64,000 bases of DNA, taken from the NCBI RefSeq assembly GCF_000149955.1, contig NC_030987.1:5086970-5150969 (forward strand), written 5' to 3'. The notes under the pieces were generated by a model. That model did no database searches and had not been told where the DNA came from. It saw only the letters and a list, made by a program, of their open reading frames with translations. Position numbers and translations under genes: made by a program. Source of the DNA: Fusarium oxysporum f. sp. lycopersici 4287. Its lineage: Eukaryota > Ascomycota > Sordariomycetes > Hypocreales > Nectriaceae. Every line of letters begins with the position of its first letter. Within the stretch, counting starts at the first letter, position 1. This document shows positions 35,701 through 46,375 of the stretch, one piece after another.

Positions 35701-36442
35701 CTAGTTGGCTTGTGCTTTGAAAATATTAGAAAACAGCATTACAACCTTAGACCCGTCGCTGGCCAATCGGGGCGACGATTGCTGACATAATTTGGGCACC
35801 TAGGTGCCCATGTATTGGCCGCCAGAGCCAACAGTATTCTGTAATTAGCGTATAAACAGACCCTAGCTCAGCACGTCCTGTGGCCCCAGTAGGGGACTTT
35901 CGGGGCCGATGGTCCCCCGGACGAAAAATATACATAACATAACATATCTTGTCGGGACGCCAGTTGTTGGAACGCTTCGTTCCTTGAGATCAACCACCGA
36001 GTATATAGATTACGTTCATTAGCACTTTCCTAGACTTTAGCTCACCAGCTATCAATAAAACTTCTTTACATTGAACAAAGCCTAACACGCATTTGCTTCT
36101 ACCATTAAGAGACGTGACACCGCATCGCTCAGCATCATGCCCTACGCAACCTGCAAACTTAAACCTAGTACGGATTAGTTTACCTGTTTGGAACCCAAAC
36201 CGTCACACGAACCGCCCTCGTTCGGCTTGCATGTGGACAGACAACCTTATTGGTCAGTCGAACGGAGTCGAACTTGCCTCGTTCGACTGGCATGCGGCGA
36301 GCAATTTTATTGGTCGGCACGGAATGTGTGATGTTCCGTCTTCATGCCGTTTTCATCTTGGGTGGTAACATAATTTTAATCTCTCTAATATTGCTCTAAC
36401 ACTGCTCTCTCTAAAATTGCTAATATTGCTATATTATTATTA
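35701..36442. other. Intergenic with a two-unit imperfect tandem repeat
   Basis: Two units of about 63 bases at 36216-36340 share cctcgttcg(g/a)ct(t/g)gcatg and ttattggtc. No gene is supported. Confidence 0.45.
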
Positions 36443-36783
36443 CAGTATTGAGCACTTGCACCTTGCGCTCCAAACTAACATGTTCTTTATAAAGTCTAGG
36501 GTAGGGACCTTTGGGTACATGGCGCTACCTCGTAAGCAGATGATTTTACAGAATTCGACCCTCTTCTGGGCCCATAAGCCATTTATGGTTCAGGAGACAA
36601 ATCGACAGTGCAAGTCTAGCGTACCACTACCTTGTATAAGCAGGATAAATACATAAGAGCGCCGGTATTAAGCCGCTACAAAACTTGTACACAGTGTTTT
36701 TAATACATATGCTCGCTGAGTGGGGCCATCTTTGATTTAAAAGGGTTTATTGTAGGAGAGGAAGGTGTAAGTGCTCAATACTG
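36443..36783. mobile_element. 341-base MITE with Tc1/mariner-type ends
   Basis: Left end CAGTATTGAGCACTTGCACC and right end, read inverted, CAGTATTGAGCACTTACACC: 22-base arms with one mismatch. TA flanks both ends (36441-36442 and 36784-36785), matching a TA target duplication. No transposase frame is present. Confidence 0.85.
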
Positions 36784-36785
36784 TA

Positions 36786-37126
36786 TTAGGTTACGGATTA
36801 CTACGTTAGGAACCTTAACTGTCACAAGACTGCACACGCCACTTCGTCACATGATAGGAGCCGCTAGTCCATTTCAGAATTCTTTGGGACATCACCCCCT
36901 CAACAGTTTTTAGCGGGCCCATAGAATTTGCACGTGCACTCTCAGCTGAAACCCCTCTGTTAAATATATAGCGGCATATTAGATTAAACGAACAATTCTC
37001 TCCGCACTCTTTATTACCACCTCATTCTAGGTTTAAAAACTATCCAGATCCTTTCCGCTCTTTGCCAAAACCCAAGCATCTTCAGGTGCGCGTTGGAAAC
37101 TGAATCCGTGGGATCATACGGGTAGC
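36786..37126. other. Intergenic, probable promoter of the 37127 gene
   Basis: No reading frame of interest. The sequence just upstream of the ATG at 37127 is of normal composition. Confidence 0.3.
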
Positions 37127-37529
37127 ATGGCGTCTTTTCCAGACTCTGCATACCCCGATCGTACCTCGACACTACCAGAGCGAGCCCCAGCCGGCATTGG
37201 CTACAGCAACGAGAAGGAGGTTGTGCCAGGCCAGGCGCCAGAGGTGGTTCCTGGGCAGGACCTGGAGATCGCCCCGCCAGAGACATCCTTGCCGCAAGGA
37301 TTGCCACACGGATCGTCGAAGAAGCGTAACAGGCTCATTGTCTTTGGCCTCGTCAGCCTGTTTGTGGTAGTTGCCATTGTTGTAGGTGCTATCGTGGGCA
37401 CCAAGTGAAAGACAAACTTTCCAACCACACCTCCCTCAACATTATCACCAACTTCGCCGTCGACATCGTCGCAAACGAGCAGCCCTATGGGGCAGCAAAG
37501 TGGTCCGAGGTTGAAAACGTTCATGTCTC
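37127..37529 (+). pseudogene. Single-pass membrane protein, stopped and truncated
   Basis: The frame begins MASFPDSAYPDRTSTLPERA. It has a Pro/Glu-rich cytoplasmic part and a transmembrane helix (LIVFGLVSLFVVVAIVVGAI, about residues 70-90) preceded by KKRNR, which fits type II topology. The first stop, TGA at 37406-37408, fits CGA-to-TGA. Beyond it the same frame continues as a Ser/Thr/Pro-rich stalk (TTPPSTLSPTSPSTSSQTSS). This layout is common in fungal surface proteins with a C-terminal lectin or WSC-type domain, but that domain is missing because repeat sequence begins at about 37530. Identity beyond the anchor is unknown. Confidence 0.6.
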
Positions 37530-37660
37530 TATTTAAGGTTCCGTTTTTGACCGCCAAATTCCTAAAGGAGGTTTTTGGCAGTAATTTACGTCAACAACTC
37601 TCCCATTTAGGCTTAGTGTATATCCGTATTAGGCTTAGTGTATACATGGAATAGGTCTCA
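37530..37660 (+). repeat. Repeat with ggttccgtttttgacc start, copy 1
   Basis: Matches the reverse complement of 45590-45693 over ccaaattcctaaaggagg-like and ttggcagtaatttacgtcaa blocks and tcccatttaggcttagt. Here it begins exactly where the membrane-protein gene ends, so it is probably the end of an inserted element. Confidence 0.65.
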
Positions 37661-37734
37661 AAAGACGAGTTGTGCAAAGGAGGGTGTGATCAGAAGAGAA
37701 TGCATTGCGCTGCTTGATTCTTTCTCAGAGAGCG

Positions 37735-37830
37735 ACGAAGGTCGGTCTCTTATACCTATGTTCAATCTTCTGATATCATAGGCATCAGGCTGCTGCCTGA
37801 TACTAGTCGTGGCCGATCACTTTCACCGTG
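37735..37830 (+). repeat. Shared repeat with palindrome, copy 2
   Basis: Contains ggtctcttatacctat and the perfect hairpin atcaggc-tgct-gcctgat followed by actagt. Copy 1 is at 4175-4265. Confidence 0.5.
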
Positions 37831-39020
37831 AACTTGTTCAATCTAGAAGGCAAATGCGTCTTAGGTCTTCAAGGCCGCCACCAATTTTTTGGCTAAACTT
37901 AATTCTATTATATAGTTCTCTGATCTAAAGAGCATAAAAAATGAAGTTTTATCCTTTTTGAATTAGTATTGCTGCCGCGGCATATCATGGTATTTTGCGA
38001 TAGAGTGACTCTCGATCAAGCGTTACATTTCCTATTATGGAGTAGCGTACTTCATCAGTCAAGCGCTACATTTCCTAACATGGCTAGCGCTCCAAGCTAA
38101 GCAAAGTTCAGCCGTCTTACCCAATGTGTTGTCGGGTGCGGGGTCTTTATCAGTGGCCCCCTCGCCCTATCGCAAAATAAAGTACTTTGATCATCTAAGC
38201 GTCAGTTTCTATAACAAAGTGATATCGATCACTGATTATCACTTATTGTCACTTATCGTGACCGTAATAAAACCATTCCCGGGGAGTTCTGTATAGTAGT
38301 TTATACATTCAAAATATAATAATGTATTGTCTCTTTTAAGAGTATGGACAAATGCCAAGCGACAAATTGTAGAGCCAGTCTAACTACAACTGGAATAACC
38401 CTTCGATGATTTGCTGGTTAAACCCGTGCCAATCATACCACCTAATAATGGCGAAGACAATATTGCCATACCACTGGAACAAAACAGTTGTCCTAATTAT
38501 CATCACGGCATCGCTTAATTCGTCATCCCCATACACATCGAAAATGCCATATATCATACCAGAATACTATTACTTCTTGCATCTCATTGAGAATTGGAGC
38601 TCTGACGTAATTTCTTATTAAGCAGAGTTTATAAAAGATTTTATAATATCTAACTTGTTAGGATTGCCTAAAAAATATCATATATCTTAAGTGTATAAAT
38701 CCCCATCTGAGGCTCCAGAGCGATAAATAAATGCTTCGATTAATGCCCTTGCAACCTTAAGAATAACCAATTGCTGAAAATCATTATTAATTGAAGACTG
38801 ATGGTGATATTCGCGAAGTCGGCCATTCGCTGGAAACAGCCCCGCAAGTCTTGTTTTTCACTAATGAGACGTGGCAAGTGGATGACTCGGCTGGCTGACT
38901 TATTAGCCCCAGTCGCCAAGATGGTTGATACGACAACGGCCGTTATATCAAAAAAAACATTACGCTAATTAAACATCAACCAGCAGCCGACAACAACAAT
39001 TCAACATTGCAGCTAGAACA
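37831..39020. other. Intergenic, no gene seen
   Basis: Moderately AT-rich. The 71-codon frame at 38406-38621 has no recognisable features. Confidence 0.4.
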
Positions 39021-40509
39021 ATGTCGCTGGAACACAGGATTAACTCGTGGTTACAGCAAATCAAGACTCTATCGAAATCGACTCATCAGGCGAAACCAGC
39101 CTGCGCTACTAAGTCTAGCGACAGCGAGCATTGTTCAAAGCGCCGTCGCTTGAACCCCCCAACTCCTGACGCGTCGCGCAGTGGTGACAGCCACAGTATG
39201 GCCTCAAATCGACGGCATCCCAGTCCTTCAAAACGAAGCCACGATGAAACTCAAGCCGGGGATAATAATGAGTTTCAAACACCCCGCCCACCTAAACGCA
39301 AACTCGAGACGCCAACGAGCGAATCTGGTACTTCGCTATCCTCGACATAATCGCGTTCTCAAGTATCAGAGAGATCCGGATACTCTTCGCCAACAAAGCA
39401 GCTCCGTGCACTCGAGCTTCACACCAGGGATGTCATTCCTGGGGAACTAAGTGCCTTCCGTCACAAGCCACCATCATTGGAAGCCCTACTCGACCAAATC
39501 GATCTCGCCTTGTCAGGATTTGGACTTCTCCCATCGTCCTAACGCTCCACGCTTGATCAACTAGATGAAGAAACGTATAGTAACTTCAAGTGGACGAAAC
39601 AGCCGATATTGAGCAACTTTCTCTTCTTGGAACAGCGAGATTAACTCGGAGAAACACCTCCTCCTGAGATTGTCTATAGGATTCTTTATCAGGCTGCTTA
39701 TTGTAACAGCAAAAGCTGTTCAGAGGCAGATTGGAACATGGAAGTTCACCATCGCGTTCTCGAAGCCGCTTTGAGACCCTTGCAAGGCTGTCAAATGAGC
39801 CAGTTGTTTGACTTTCGACTCAGGTGAGTGGCTTTCCTACCTTCTTCTAACAATCGCTGACGGCTCTAGCACTACCGCATCAATAATCGCTGAATATCAT
39901 GTGACGTCAGCGTCTAAGAAAGTTGATTTTTGCATGTATATCGATCCAAAATGTGACGAAACTACTCAGGTCTCCCAAATCGTCCACATGCTGAGAAATA
40001 TTTTGCCCCTCGGCATGTTCAATCACACTAACCTTAGTCCCCTTTCCGACAATCTCATCGCCGTCAGCATCAAAACGAAGAAGACGGGTGAAGGCTGGGA
40101 GAATGCGAAGCTGCAGATGGAAATTTGGATGGCTGCCCATTGGCAGTTCCTTCGGAAACTGTTGGACTTGAGACAGCGAGCCGCAAACGAGTCGTCTTCG
40201 ATGAAACAAGCGGAAGGCGTCATTGCACCTAATTCAGAAGCCGATAAGGTCTGGCAGCTCCCCAAGTTCATGCCTGGCATCATCATACAAGGACATGACT
40301 GGCATCTCATCATCACGACACCAGAAGGCGAGAAGACAATCTTCTGGCAGAAACAGAGCTTTGGAGACACCTGGAGCTCAAAAGGCATCTATAAGATCAT
40401 CTACAATCTGCAGCTATTGCGGAAATGGGCTCAAGAGGAATACTGGACATGGTTGCGAGAGTTGTTACTGGAGTGGCCACGTTATAAAGGAGAATTAGTG
40501 GTTGTTTAA
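39021..40509 (+). pseudogene. PD-(D/E)XK nuclease-like fungal protein, three premature stops
   Basis: Exon 1 runs 39021-39823 and exon 2 39870-40509 (GT-AG intron), giving about 480 codons. The N-terminus is Ser/Pro/Lys-rich with an RRRLNPPTPD-type motif. From about residue 230 the fold region of the fungal PD-(D/E)XK nuclease-like family appears: VDFCMYIDPKCDE, LRNILPLGMFNHTNLSPLSD, AVSIKTKKTGEGWENAKLQM, then WQLPKFMPGIIIQGHDWHLI. The aspartate and the IKTK lysine blocks of the active site look preserved. TAA codons at 39348, 39540 and 39642 (codons 110, 174 and 208) each fit CAA-to-TAA, and the rest of the frame is clean. Family members are abundant, uncharacterised and often near repeats. 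The domain name is from memory. Confidence 0.75.
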
Positions 40510-42471
40510 GTACACAGTAGTTTTGACGAGCAAGCGTAATGAGAAATACTTTGATACCCCGTAATTCATTTTCCATGAGGCCTTTCTGAATCTCTAATCA
40601 AGCATGTAGACTGGAAACGCGGTGCATTTTCATTTCTGCACCAATCAGAATCTCCATATTCTTACCCCAAAGTTCTCCTCTGAAAATGCGGCACATTTCC
40701 ATCTAGACTAACTCACCGCCACCCCACACACCCCCCGTCCCCGCACACCCGTGATAGCATGACAACTGAATCCATAGATGACTTCAATTAATTCTACAAT
40801 AATGAGTATTTATTCAATTTAACTGAGAATTTGGAAACTAATTTACAAATATTGTATCTGCAGCCTGTGTTTTTAGCGGATTCTTTTTATGTTGTTTTCT
40901 CTTATTTCCCTCGATCTGATGTAGTACGTTCTTTTCAGCCTGATCACGAGCCGAGATAATCTATTCAATTTCAGGGAAAGCTTTGTTAGGGTCAAATTAA
41001 ATGGCAACTCGGCCAGTAGGCTCTCTTGCTGCTACTAATGCCTTTAGTACTGCTTTTTCCTCCTCTAGGCGTTAAATTTGACTGTTCTTCTAGTTAATAT
41101 ATTTTATCGCCTTCTTTATGATATAATTAAAGTTATAAATAAAGGTATTTCCTTGACTTTATATAGATTCTAGTTATTTTTGAATATTAGCACTTCCTTA
41201 GGGCATACTCTAGATCATATCAGTAATTACTTAGGCCTTCCTTGGTGTTATAAGCCTGTTAAAGCGCTTGCGTTCTTCTCCGTTGGCTTTAATGCCGCCA
41301 ATGCCTTCTGTAGATTAATTGGGAAAATCCCAGAGGCCAAGAAACTACTTATTATGTTCCTATGGCTCAGGGCTTTTAATAAAACCCTCTTATAAGCTTT
41401 TAGGAAGAGTTATTATTAGTGTAATAAGGTTGCTTTATATAAGGCCCAAGAGCAGGTAAACTGGCAATAGTATGTTTTTAACGGCCCAAATATAGTAATA
41501 TCAAGCAGCTAAGTAATATATAATAAATATAAGGGTAACCAAGAGAGCTAAATCTTATGCAGCCACGCCTTTTTTATTAATTCCGCTATAATATATAACT
41601 TATACTGGTCTAGGACTAATAGTCTCTATTAATTAGGATCCTTCGGCTTAGTCTGCGGTATGAATACCCCTATGAACTAACGGATGAAGATGTCGCTGTT
41701 TAACCAACCGGTTAGACTGTAAGTGTACTTCTAATCAGGAAAAACGGCTAGAAACCACTGTCCTTAGAGGTTCTTGCCGGTAAAAACGACATAAGGCGTA
41801 AGATGCCGACCATCTGCTGATACGGACTTGATTATCGAGCTCTAAGTTGTATTATCGGACTTTATCCTCTCTGAGGAAGAAGTTATGGCCGTTCTACCTA
41901 CTATGCCGCCGTTGGTCTTACCGATTTGAACGCCGGTCTCGTCAATGTTATATATATAAGGCCTAGTTATCTTCTTCGTGTTGACTACCTAGTTGAGACT
42001 ATCGTAGTACTCGGAAAGTGATGCCTTCGTCATATAACGCTTCCTTGCAGATTCTATGACTCGCGATGGCTTTAATTCTATACTCGAATGGCAGGTAAAG
42101 AATCTGTTAACCCAGTTCTTGCCAACATAAGAGACTCGCCCGTTGACTGATAATAACGCCTGTGCGAAGTTATGGATATCCTTCTTCGTGGGAGGCTGAA
42201 AAGCGCGCTCTCGTTCGATAATACCATGCAGTACCCACCTGCCGGTCATACACACCTACTAGTCAGCGAAAAAAATAATTCCCTATACAAAATGTTAAAC
42301 TTCACTGCATAGTACTTGGCCAAAATTGAAGTTATTTACATAGAACAGATTATATCTTACTAAGAGTTTTATGCTGTTTTATATTAGAATGTTTATTTGT
42401 ATTTTATATAAGCAGTTTGGTTATATAGCACTAATATAAAATTTCTTAAAATATCTCCTTTATTACCTAGC

Positions 42472-42950
42472 TGTAACGGTTGCACAAGCCGTTAAACCAC
42501 AGGGCAAAAGATCGGGCCATAATCGCTATGCAAGCAATCATGGGTGTGCTACAGCTGCCTTATAGAAGCCTTACAGCGCTGTTACGGGCACGAATCGTAA
42601 CACGATGCTCCCTCTTCAGGGGCTTTCGTCCTCGAAGCCCGCTGAAGCCGGCCGCCACAGGGGGAACCAAGCCCTGTGCGGTGCAGCTGCCAACCTCCCA
42701 AGGCGTACCCCGCAGTGCCCCTCTGCGTTACGTAGGCACCCTTGTGAGCAGCTATACCAAAGGCTGCAAGGGGGAATCGAACCCTTGACCTTCGGGCCAC
42801 CCGCTAACAGCGATTATCGTGTAACGGTTGCACAAGCCGTTAAACCACAGGGCAAAAGATCGGGCCATAATCGCTATGCAAGCAATCATGGGTGTGCTAC
42901 AGCTGCCTTATAGAAGCCTTACAGCGCTGTTACGGGCACGAATCGTAACA
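42472..42950 (-). mobile_element. TRIM-like miniature LTR retrotransposon, identical LTRs
   Basis: Two 131-base direct repeats (42472-42602 and 42820-42950) appear identical base for base, starting TGTAACGG and ending CGTAACA. They enclose a 217-base interior, and the 479-base unit is flanked by a 5-base duplication, ctagc. On the minus strand a purine tract (gaagagggag, about 42616-42607) lies just before one LTR, as a polypurine tract should, so the element is probably oriented minus. The interior also carries a tRNA-like B-box motif (gggttcgattccc, minus, about 42780). It has no coding capacity. It sits inside pogo B but lacks RIP-type decay, so it is a recent arrival. Confidence 0.82.
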
Positions 42951-42989
42951 CTAGCCTCCCTAAAATTTTATTAAACTTTTATCTATAGC

Positions 42990-44672
42990 AGCTTCCTTTA
43001 ATCGCCTTAAAAATGCCTTAATAGTCTTATATAGAAAATAATATTATCAAAGCTATACTAGATATTACAGATAACTACCTCTTGCAGCACCAGGCCGCCT
43101 AGAAGCATAGAATGCCCTAAACCACTCTGTCTGACTAATTAAGAGGCCTACCATTAAAGTCCGAGGTCACCTAACCTGCCTAGTTATTATATAAATCCTA
43201 AGAGGCTAGATTAATTACATAGATACTTCGATAAGAGGCCTTAGGCTATGCTCCTTCCTATAGTTAAGTTCGCGCCATAGTAGCTACCCTGTTAAGACAG
43301 CAGGGCCAGGAAAGGCCTATCGGTATATACTAGCTAGCCAGATTTATTAAATACTATCTAGAGATTAATATAAAGGTAGGAAAATGCCAGGAAGCTTTAA
43401 GGTTTAATTCTTTTACTTTATTAGCTATTAATTAGTACTTTAATATCTAGGAGAGTAAATATAGTTAGATTAAGCCTAAGAATATAGTTAATATTAATAA
43501 GGGCAGTATTATAGCTAGATTTAGTAAGTATTAACTACTTCTAATATAAGACTTACTAATAAATTGCAAATCTAGGTTTAGATTCCTTAGTAATTAGCAG
43601 TAGTAATCCCAGGAGGAAGGCCTTTCTTAAAGGCTTATAGTCCTGCACTTAGACTAGTTTTATTAAAGCTATTACTATAAATTACTATCTTCTAAAGCCA
43701 GGAATTATCTTTAAGGGCAAAGAACTTTAGAATTATATTATACTTAAGTAGCTTAAATAGGTTTATTTGCCCTAAACTTAGCTAGTAAATAAGCCTGATA
43801 TAAGGCTTATTATATTAGATAACTATAAGAGCTATATATCTATAGGTATCTACTTATTCTTAATTAGAACTACTACTAACTAAAATTCTAGGATAAGTAG
43901 ATAGCTATATATTTTTTAAATAATATATATTACTATTACCTGCCTATATATTACTCTTATAGCTTATAGCCACTAGATAATAATACTTTTAATGCATCTA
44001 AGGCTATATATTAAAAAGAGCTCTAAAAACTAGTAAGCCTAATAGATTCTATGCCTATAGATAAGGTTAACTTTATTAAGGCCTATACTAAAGCCATAGA
44101 AGTAAGTATAATAAAGAAAAATATCCTCTTAGGCTAGAGAGTAACTAGAAACTGGCTAATTTTATAATATAAAGCGCTTATATATGCCGACATTTAACCA
44201 GATAAGAAGGAAACAACGCCTAGATTAGATAGCTATAGAGATAGGTAAGTTAACTCTAATAATACGCCAAAGACTAGCCGTTATATCAGAGACCTAGGGA
44301 AGAATAAGAGCCTCTCTACTAGAAGGCAGTATTCTATAATATTAAAAGGGTTTAAATCCTAAGAGTCTAAGATTGCCTCTTTAAGCACTAGAATAGCCGG
44401 CCTAGAGGAGGAAGTTAGCTGGTTAAGCAGAGGCAAGAAGAGAAAGGTAATACTAAACCCTAATAAGAAATTTATTATACTGGCAGAGGCTTTAGCAGCT
44501 AGTAATACTATTTCAGAGCTAAATAAAGAAATTAAAGAGGCAGATATTATTAAGGATATAATCGAGGTAGGAGGGATAGAAGAGGATAAGAGGTTAAATT
44601 TAGGGAAGGAAGAATTAGGTGTTATATATACCTATATAAGGCATAAGGTTAAAAGACCTAGAAAATATTAAA
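42990..44672 (+). pseudogene. Fot1/pogo transposase of element B, RIP-degraded
   Basis: Despite stops in nearly every segment, the plus strand shows IIKAILDITDNYLL and TTLSD*LRGLPLKSEVT (Psq HTH), EALGYAPSYS, LARFIKYYLEINIKVGKC and IFKGKELQNY. The C-terminal block GKKRKVILNPNKKFIILAE parallels that at 4420-4665. It is far more heavily mutated than element A, which it interrupts, even though the insertion must be younger than A. RIP therefore struck B preferentially, as expected for a multi-copy family. Confidence 0.72.
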
Positions 44673-45175
44673 TAGATTTAATTTTAATTTAAATTCTAGA
44701 GATAAACTTATTTTTATTATTTTTATTAAGTTTTTCCTATAAGGTTAAAAAAGTGCATTATATATAGGGAATCTTTTTTTCGCTGACTGGTAGGTAGGTA
44801 TGACCGGCAGGTGGGTACTACATGGTATAGTTGACTAGGTCATCTTCCTGCTCTACAGTAAGCGACTGATCTTTCTGACGTGCTGTGCAGATATCCTGGC
44901 CTCCGGCGCATCGATTATGCAATGTCGAGAGCTTGACTGAGTGTTTTACCGCTGAGGGCCGCAAACCAATGATTTCTATGTCCCTAATGGCCAATAACAT
45001 CCTCTTTTCATAATCTGATAGCTGCGATTCTATTGCCATTGAAATTTAAAAAAAAAAAAAAACGGATTTTATTTGATAATATAGAATAAAATGAAGAATC
45101 CTGTGTTAATGACGCGTTGATGGTGTTGAAGTGTGCGGGGACGGGGGGTGTGTGGGGTGGCGGTGAGTTAGTCTA

Positions 45176-45468
45176 AAGGTGGCGAGGGGTGCGGCTCGAT
45201 CGTGTTGATCTTTAGAGCTTCGATCCATTATGGACAAAGCCGTAGTGATTCGAGGCTGGCGATCAACATGGCCTGCAGCTTGCTGGAAACCAAGACACTC
45301 TTTGGCAAGGTGATTCTGTTGCCTTTGGACGTGCTTGGCCATGGGTTTAGAACAGTATTTGCACCGAACGCGAAGTTGAGAGAATTTACCCCCTCCTGGA
45401 GGAATTGGGGCTGCTGCAAAATGTTCATGAACACCGTGGGCCTTAGGGCGACCGCCTTTGTTACTCAT
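45176..45468 (-). pseudogene. BED zinc-finger protein N-terminus (hAT-type), interrupted by pogo A
   Basis: Begins MSNKGGRPKAHGVHEHFAA and contains a BED-type finger, RCKYCSKPMAKHVQRQQNHL then AKEC. This is the usual N-terminal DNA-binding domain of hAT transposases and of domesticated derivatives. The frame is cut at the TA where pogo A inserted. On the far side (below 40704) only a short continuation is plausible before stops, and no hAT catalytic region is visible. A repeat (45590-45693) lies just upstream and may be the element's own terminus. Confidence 0.65.
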
Positions 45469-45589
45469 CGTGATAGTTGCATGACTTTTCAATACTGAAG
45501 AAGGGAATTTGGTGATGTTTTGTCCGCCGGTGAGGTGTGCACTAAACCTATTCCATGTGTAAACTAATCCTAATACTGCTAAATACTAA

Positions 45590-45693
45590 GCCTAAATGGG
45601 AGAATTCTTGACGTAAATTACTGCCAAAAACCCCCTTTAGGAATTTGACCATCAAATACCGTTTTTGACCGTCAAAAACGGAACCCTAATAGG
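45590..45693 (-). repeat. Repeat with ggttccgtttttgacgg palindrome, copy 2
   Basis: Contains the perfect palindrome ccgtttttgacggtcaaaaa-cgg (about 45661-45683) and matches 37530-37660 in inverse orientation. It abuts the broken MULE N-terminus upstream and the BED-finger gene downstream, so it probably marks the 5' end of an inserted hAT-like element. Confidence 0.6.
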
Positions 45694-46350
45694 AATAGGC
45701 GTTCCGTCGGACAATACCAAAACCACTCTCTTTCGCAAAGGTGTTTACTCAGTCGAATAGAGCTTCGGCTGACGGCGCTGGGTCGCCTGGGATTAGTGGG
45801 TTTGGGATCGGGTCTGGGGCGGGGGACAAGGAAATCCGAAGAGGAGAAGATCTGGTCTCTTGAGGGGATGGTGCTTAGGTGGACGGCTCTCGAGGTGGTG
45901 AGTATGGAGGGGGGGATTCGAAAGCATCTGAACTGAGCGACGAGTAGTCCTATCTCTCACGCCATTGGCGGACTAGTTCGTATGACCGGGCAAGCTCGAG
46001 GGTAAGCCTCCGATCCGCCCCAATCACTTCTCGTACTAGCTTCAGGGCAGATTGAAATTCGGCCCTTGTGGGTGACGATTGCTCTTATGCTGCTCGCTGA
46101 GCAGGTCTATTCGCGAGTAACGGCGGGCTGAACCGGGATTGTCGCCTCTGCCGCTGTCGTTTTCGGGCGCGTAATTGATTGCTAGGACTAGGATTGAGAG
46201 TTCGGCATCTCGGATTGCTCTCTGAGCTGGAAGGAGACTCGGATTGGGACGTGACGAAGGTCCTAATTATCGAGGGCTGAGACTCAGGAGTGGATACCTT
46301 GCTGATGGAGAAAACTTGATCGCGTCGCGTCTGTTACTAAGGTAAGATTA
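45694..46350 (-). pseudogene. MULE (FAR1) transposase N-terminus, truncated
   Basis: The minus frame shows NPSPSNQLRARKRQRQRRQS, AEFQSALKLVREVIGADRRL then TLELARSYELVRQWRER, and VNTFAKESGFGIVRRNAYSY, the start of the FAR1-type zinc-binding region of a fungal MULE transposase. It stops dead at 45694 where the palindromic repeat begins. Internal stops fit CAA/CAG-to-TAA/TAG (three) and CGA-to-TGA (one). No start codon is evident near 46350. The MULE-type TIR at 46376-46470 lies directly upstream, consistent with the transposase beginning close to one terminus. Confidence 0.6.
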
Positions 46351-46375
46351 AGGGAGAGCTAAGCTCGAGGTACCT

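Larger units (their letters stand above)
42224..44825 (+). mobile_element. Fot1/pogo transposon B inserted in pogo A
   Basis: Inverted ends CCATGCAGTACCCACCTGCC and, read inverted from the right, CCATGTAGTACCCACCTGCC. The arms extend about 60 bases with a few transitions. TA lies at both junctions (42222-42223 and 44826-44827). Excision in silico restores the reading frame of pogo A, which confirms the boundaries. The interior is strongly AT-rich. Confidence 0.92.
40920..45039 (-). pseudogene. Pogo/jerky-type transposase of element A, split by pogo B
   Basis: The N-terminus (45039-44828) starts MAIESQLSDYEKRMLLAIRD, a Psq-type HTH. After removing pogo B and one TA copy the frame joins exactly, EDDLVNY to IIERERAFQPPTKKD, and runs on through GKNWVNRFFTCHSSIELKPS (CENP-B/Tc5 HTH) to YIYNIDETGVQIGKTNGGIV with the first DDE aspartate, LTPYVVFTGKNLQGQWF, then FGPLKTYY and SFLASGIFPINLQKALAALK. 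Stops such as in DSLN*VVN fit CAG-to-TAG. It was therefore inactivated both by insertion and by point mutation. Confidence 0.82.
40706..45173 (-). mobile_element. Pogo-like transposon A, interrupted by pogo B
   Basis: Ends GACTAACTCACCGCCACCCC (40706 onward) and its exact inverse (ending 45173). The arms are identical for about 43 bases. TA is duplicated at 40704-40705 and 45174-45175. Removing the inner element (42224-44825) leaves about 1.87 kb, a normal pogo size. Confidence 0.93.

Noticed and set aside
39808..39869. Alternative start inside the intron of the PD-(D/E)XK gene
   Set aside because: Splice sites gtgagt and ctctag join conserved sequence in frame, and the intron read-through lacks similarity to the family.
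41180..41395. 71-codon plus-strand ORF
   Set aside because: Antisense of the C-terminal part of the pogo A transposase.
42750..42860. Candidate tRNA gene on the minus strand (gggttcgattccc B-box and an A-box-like tggtttaacggc)
   Set aside because: The T-stem does not pair properly and no acceptor stem closes the structure. The A-box-like part lies in the LTR of the TRIM element.
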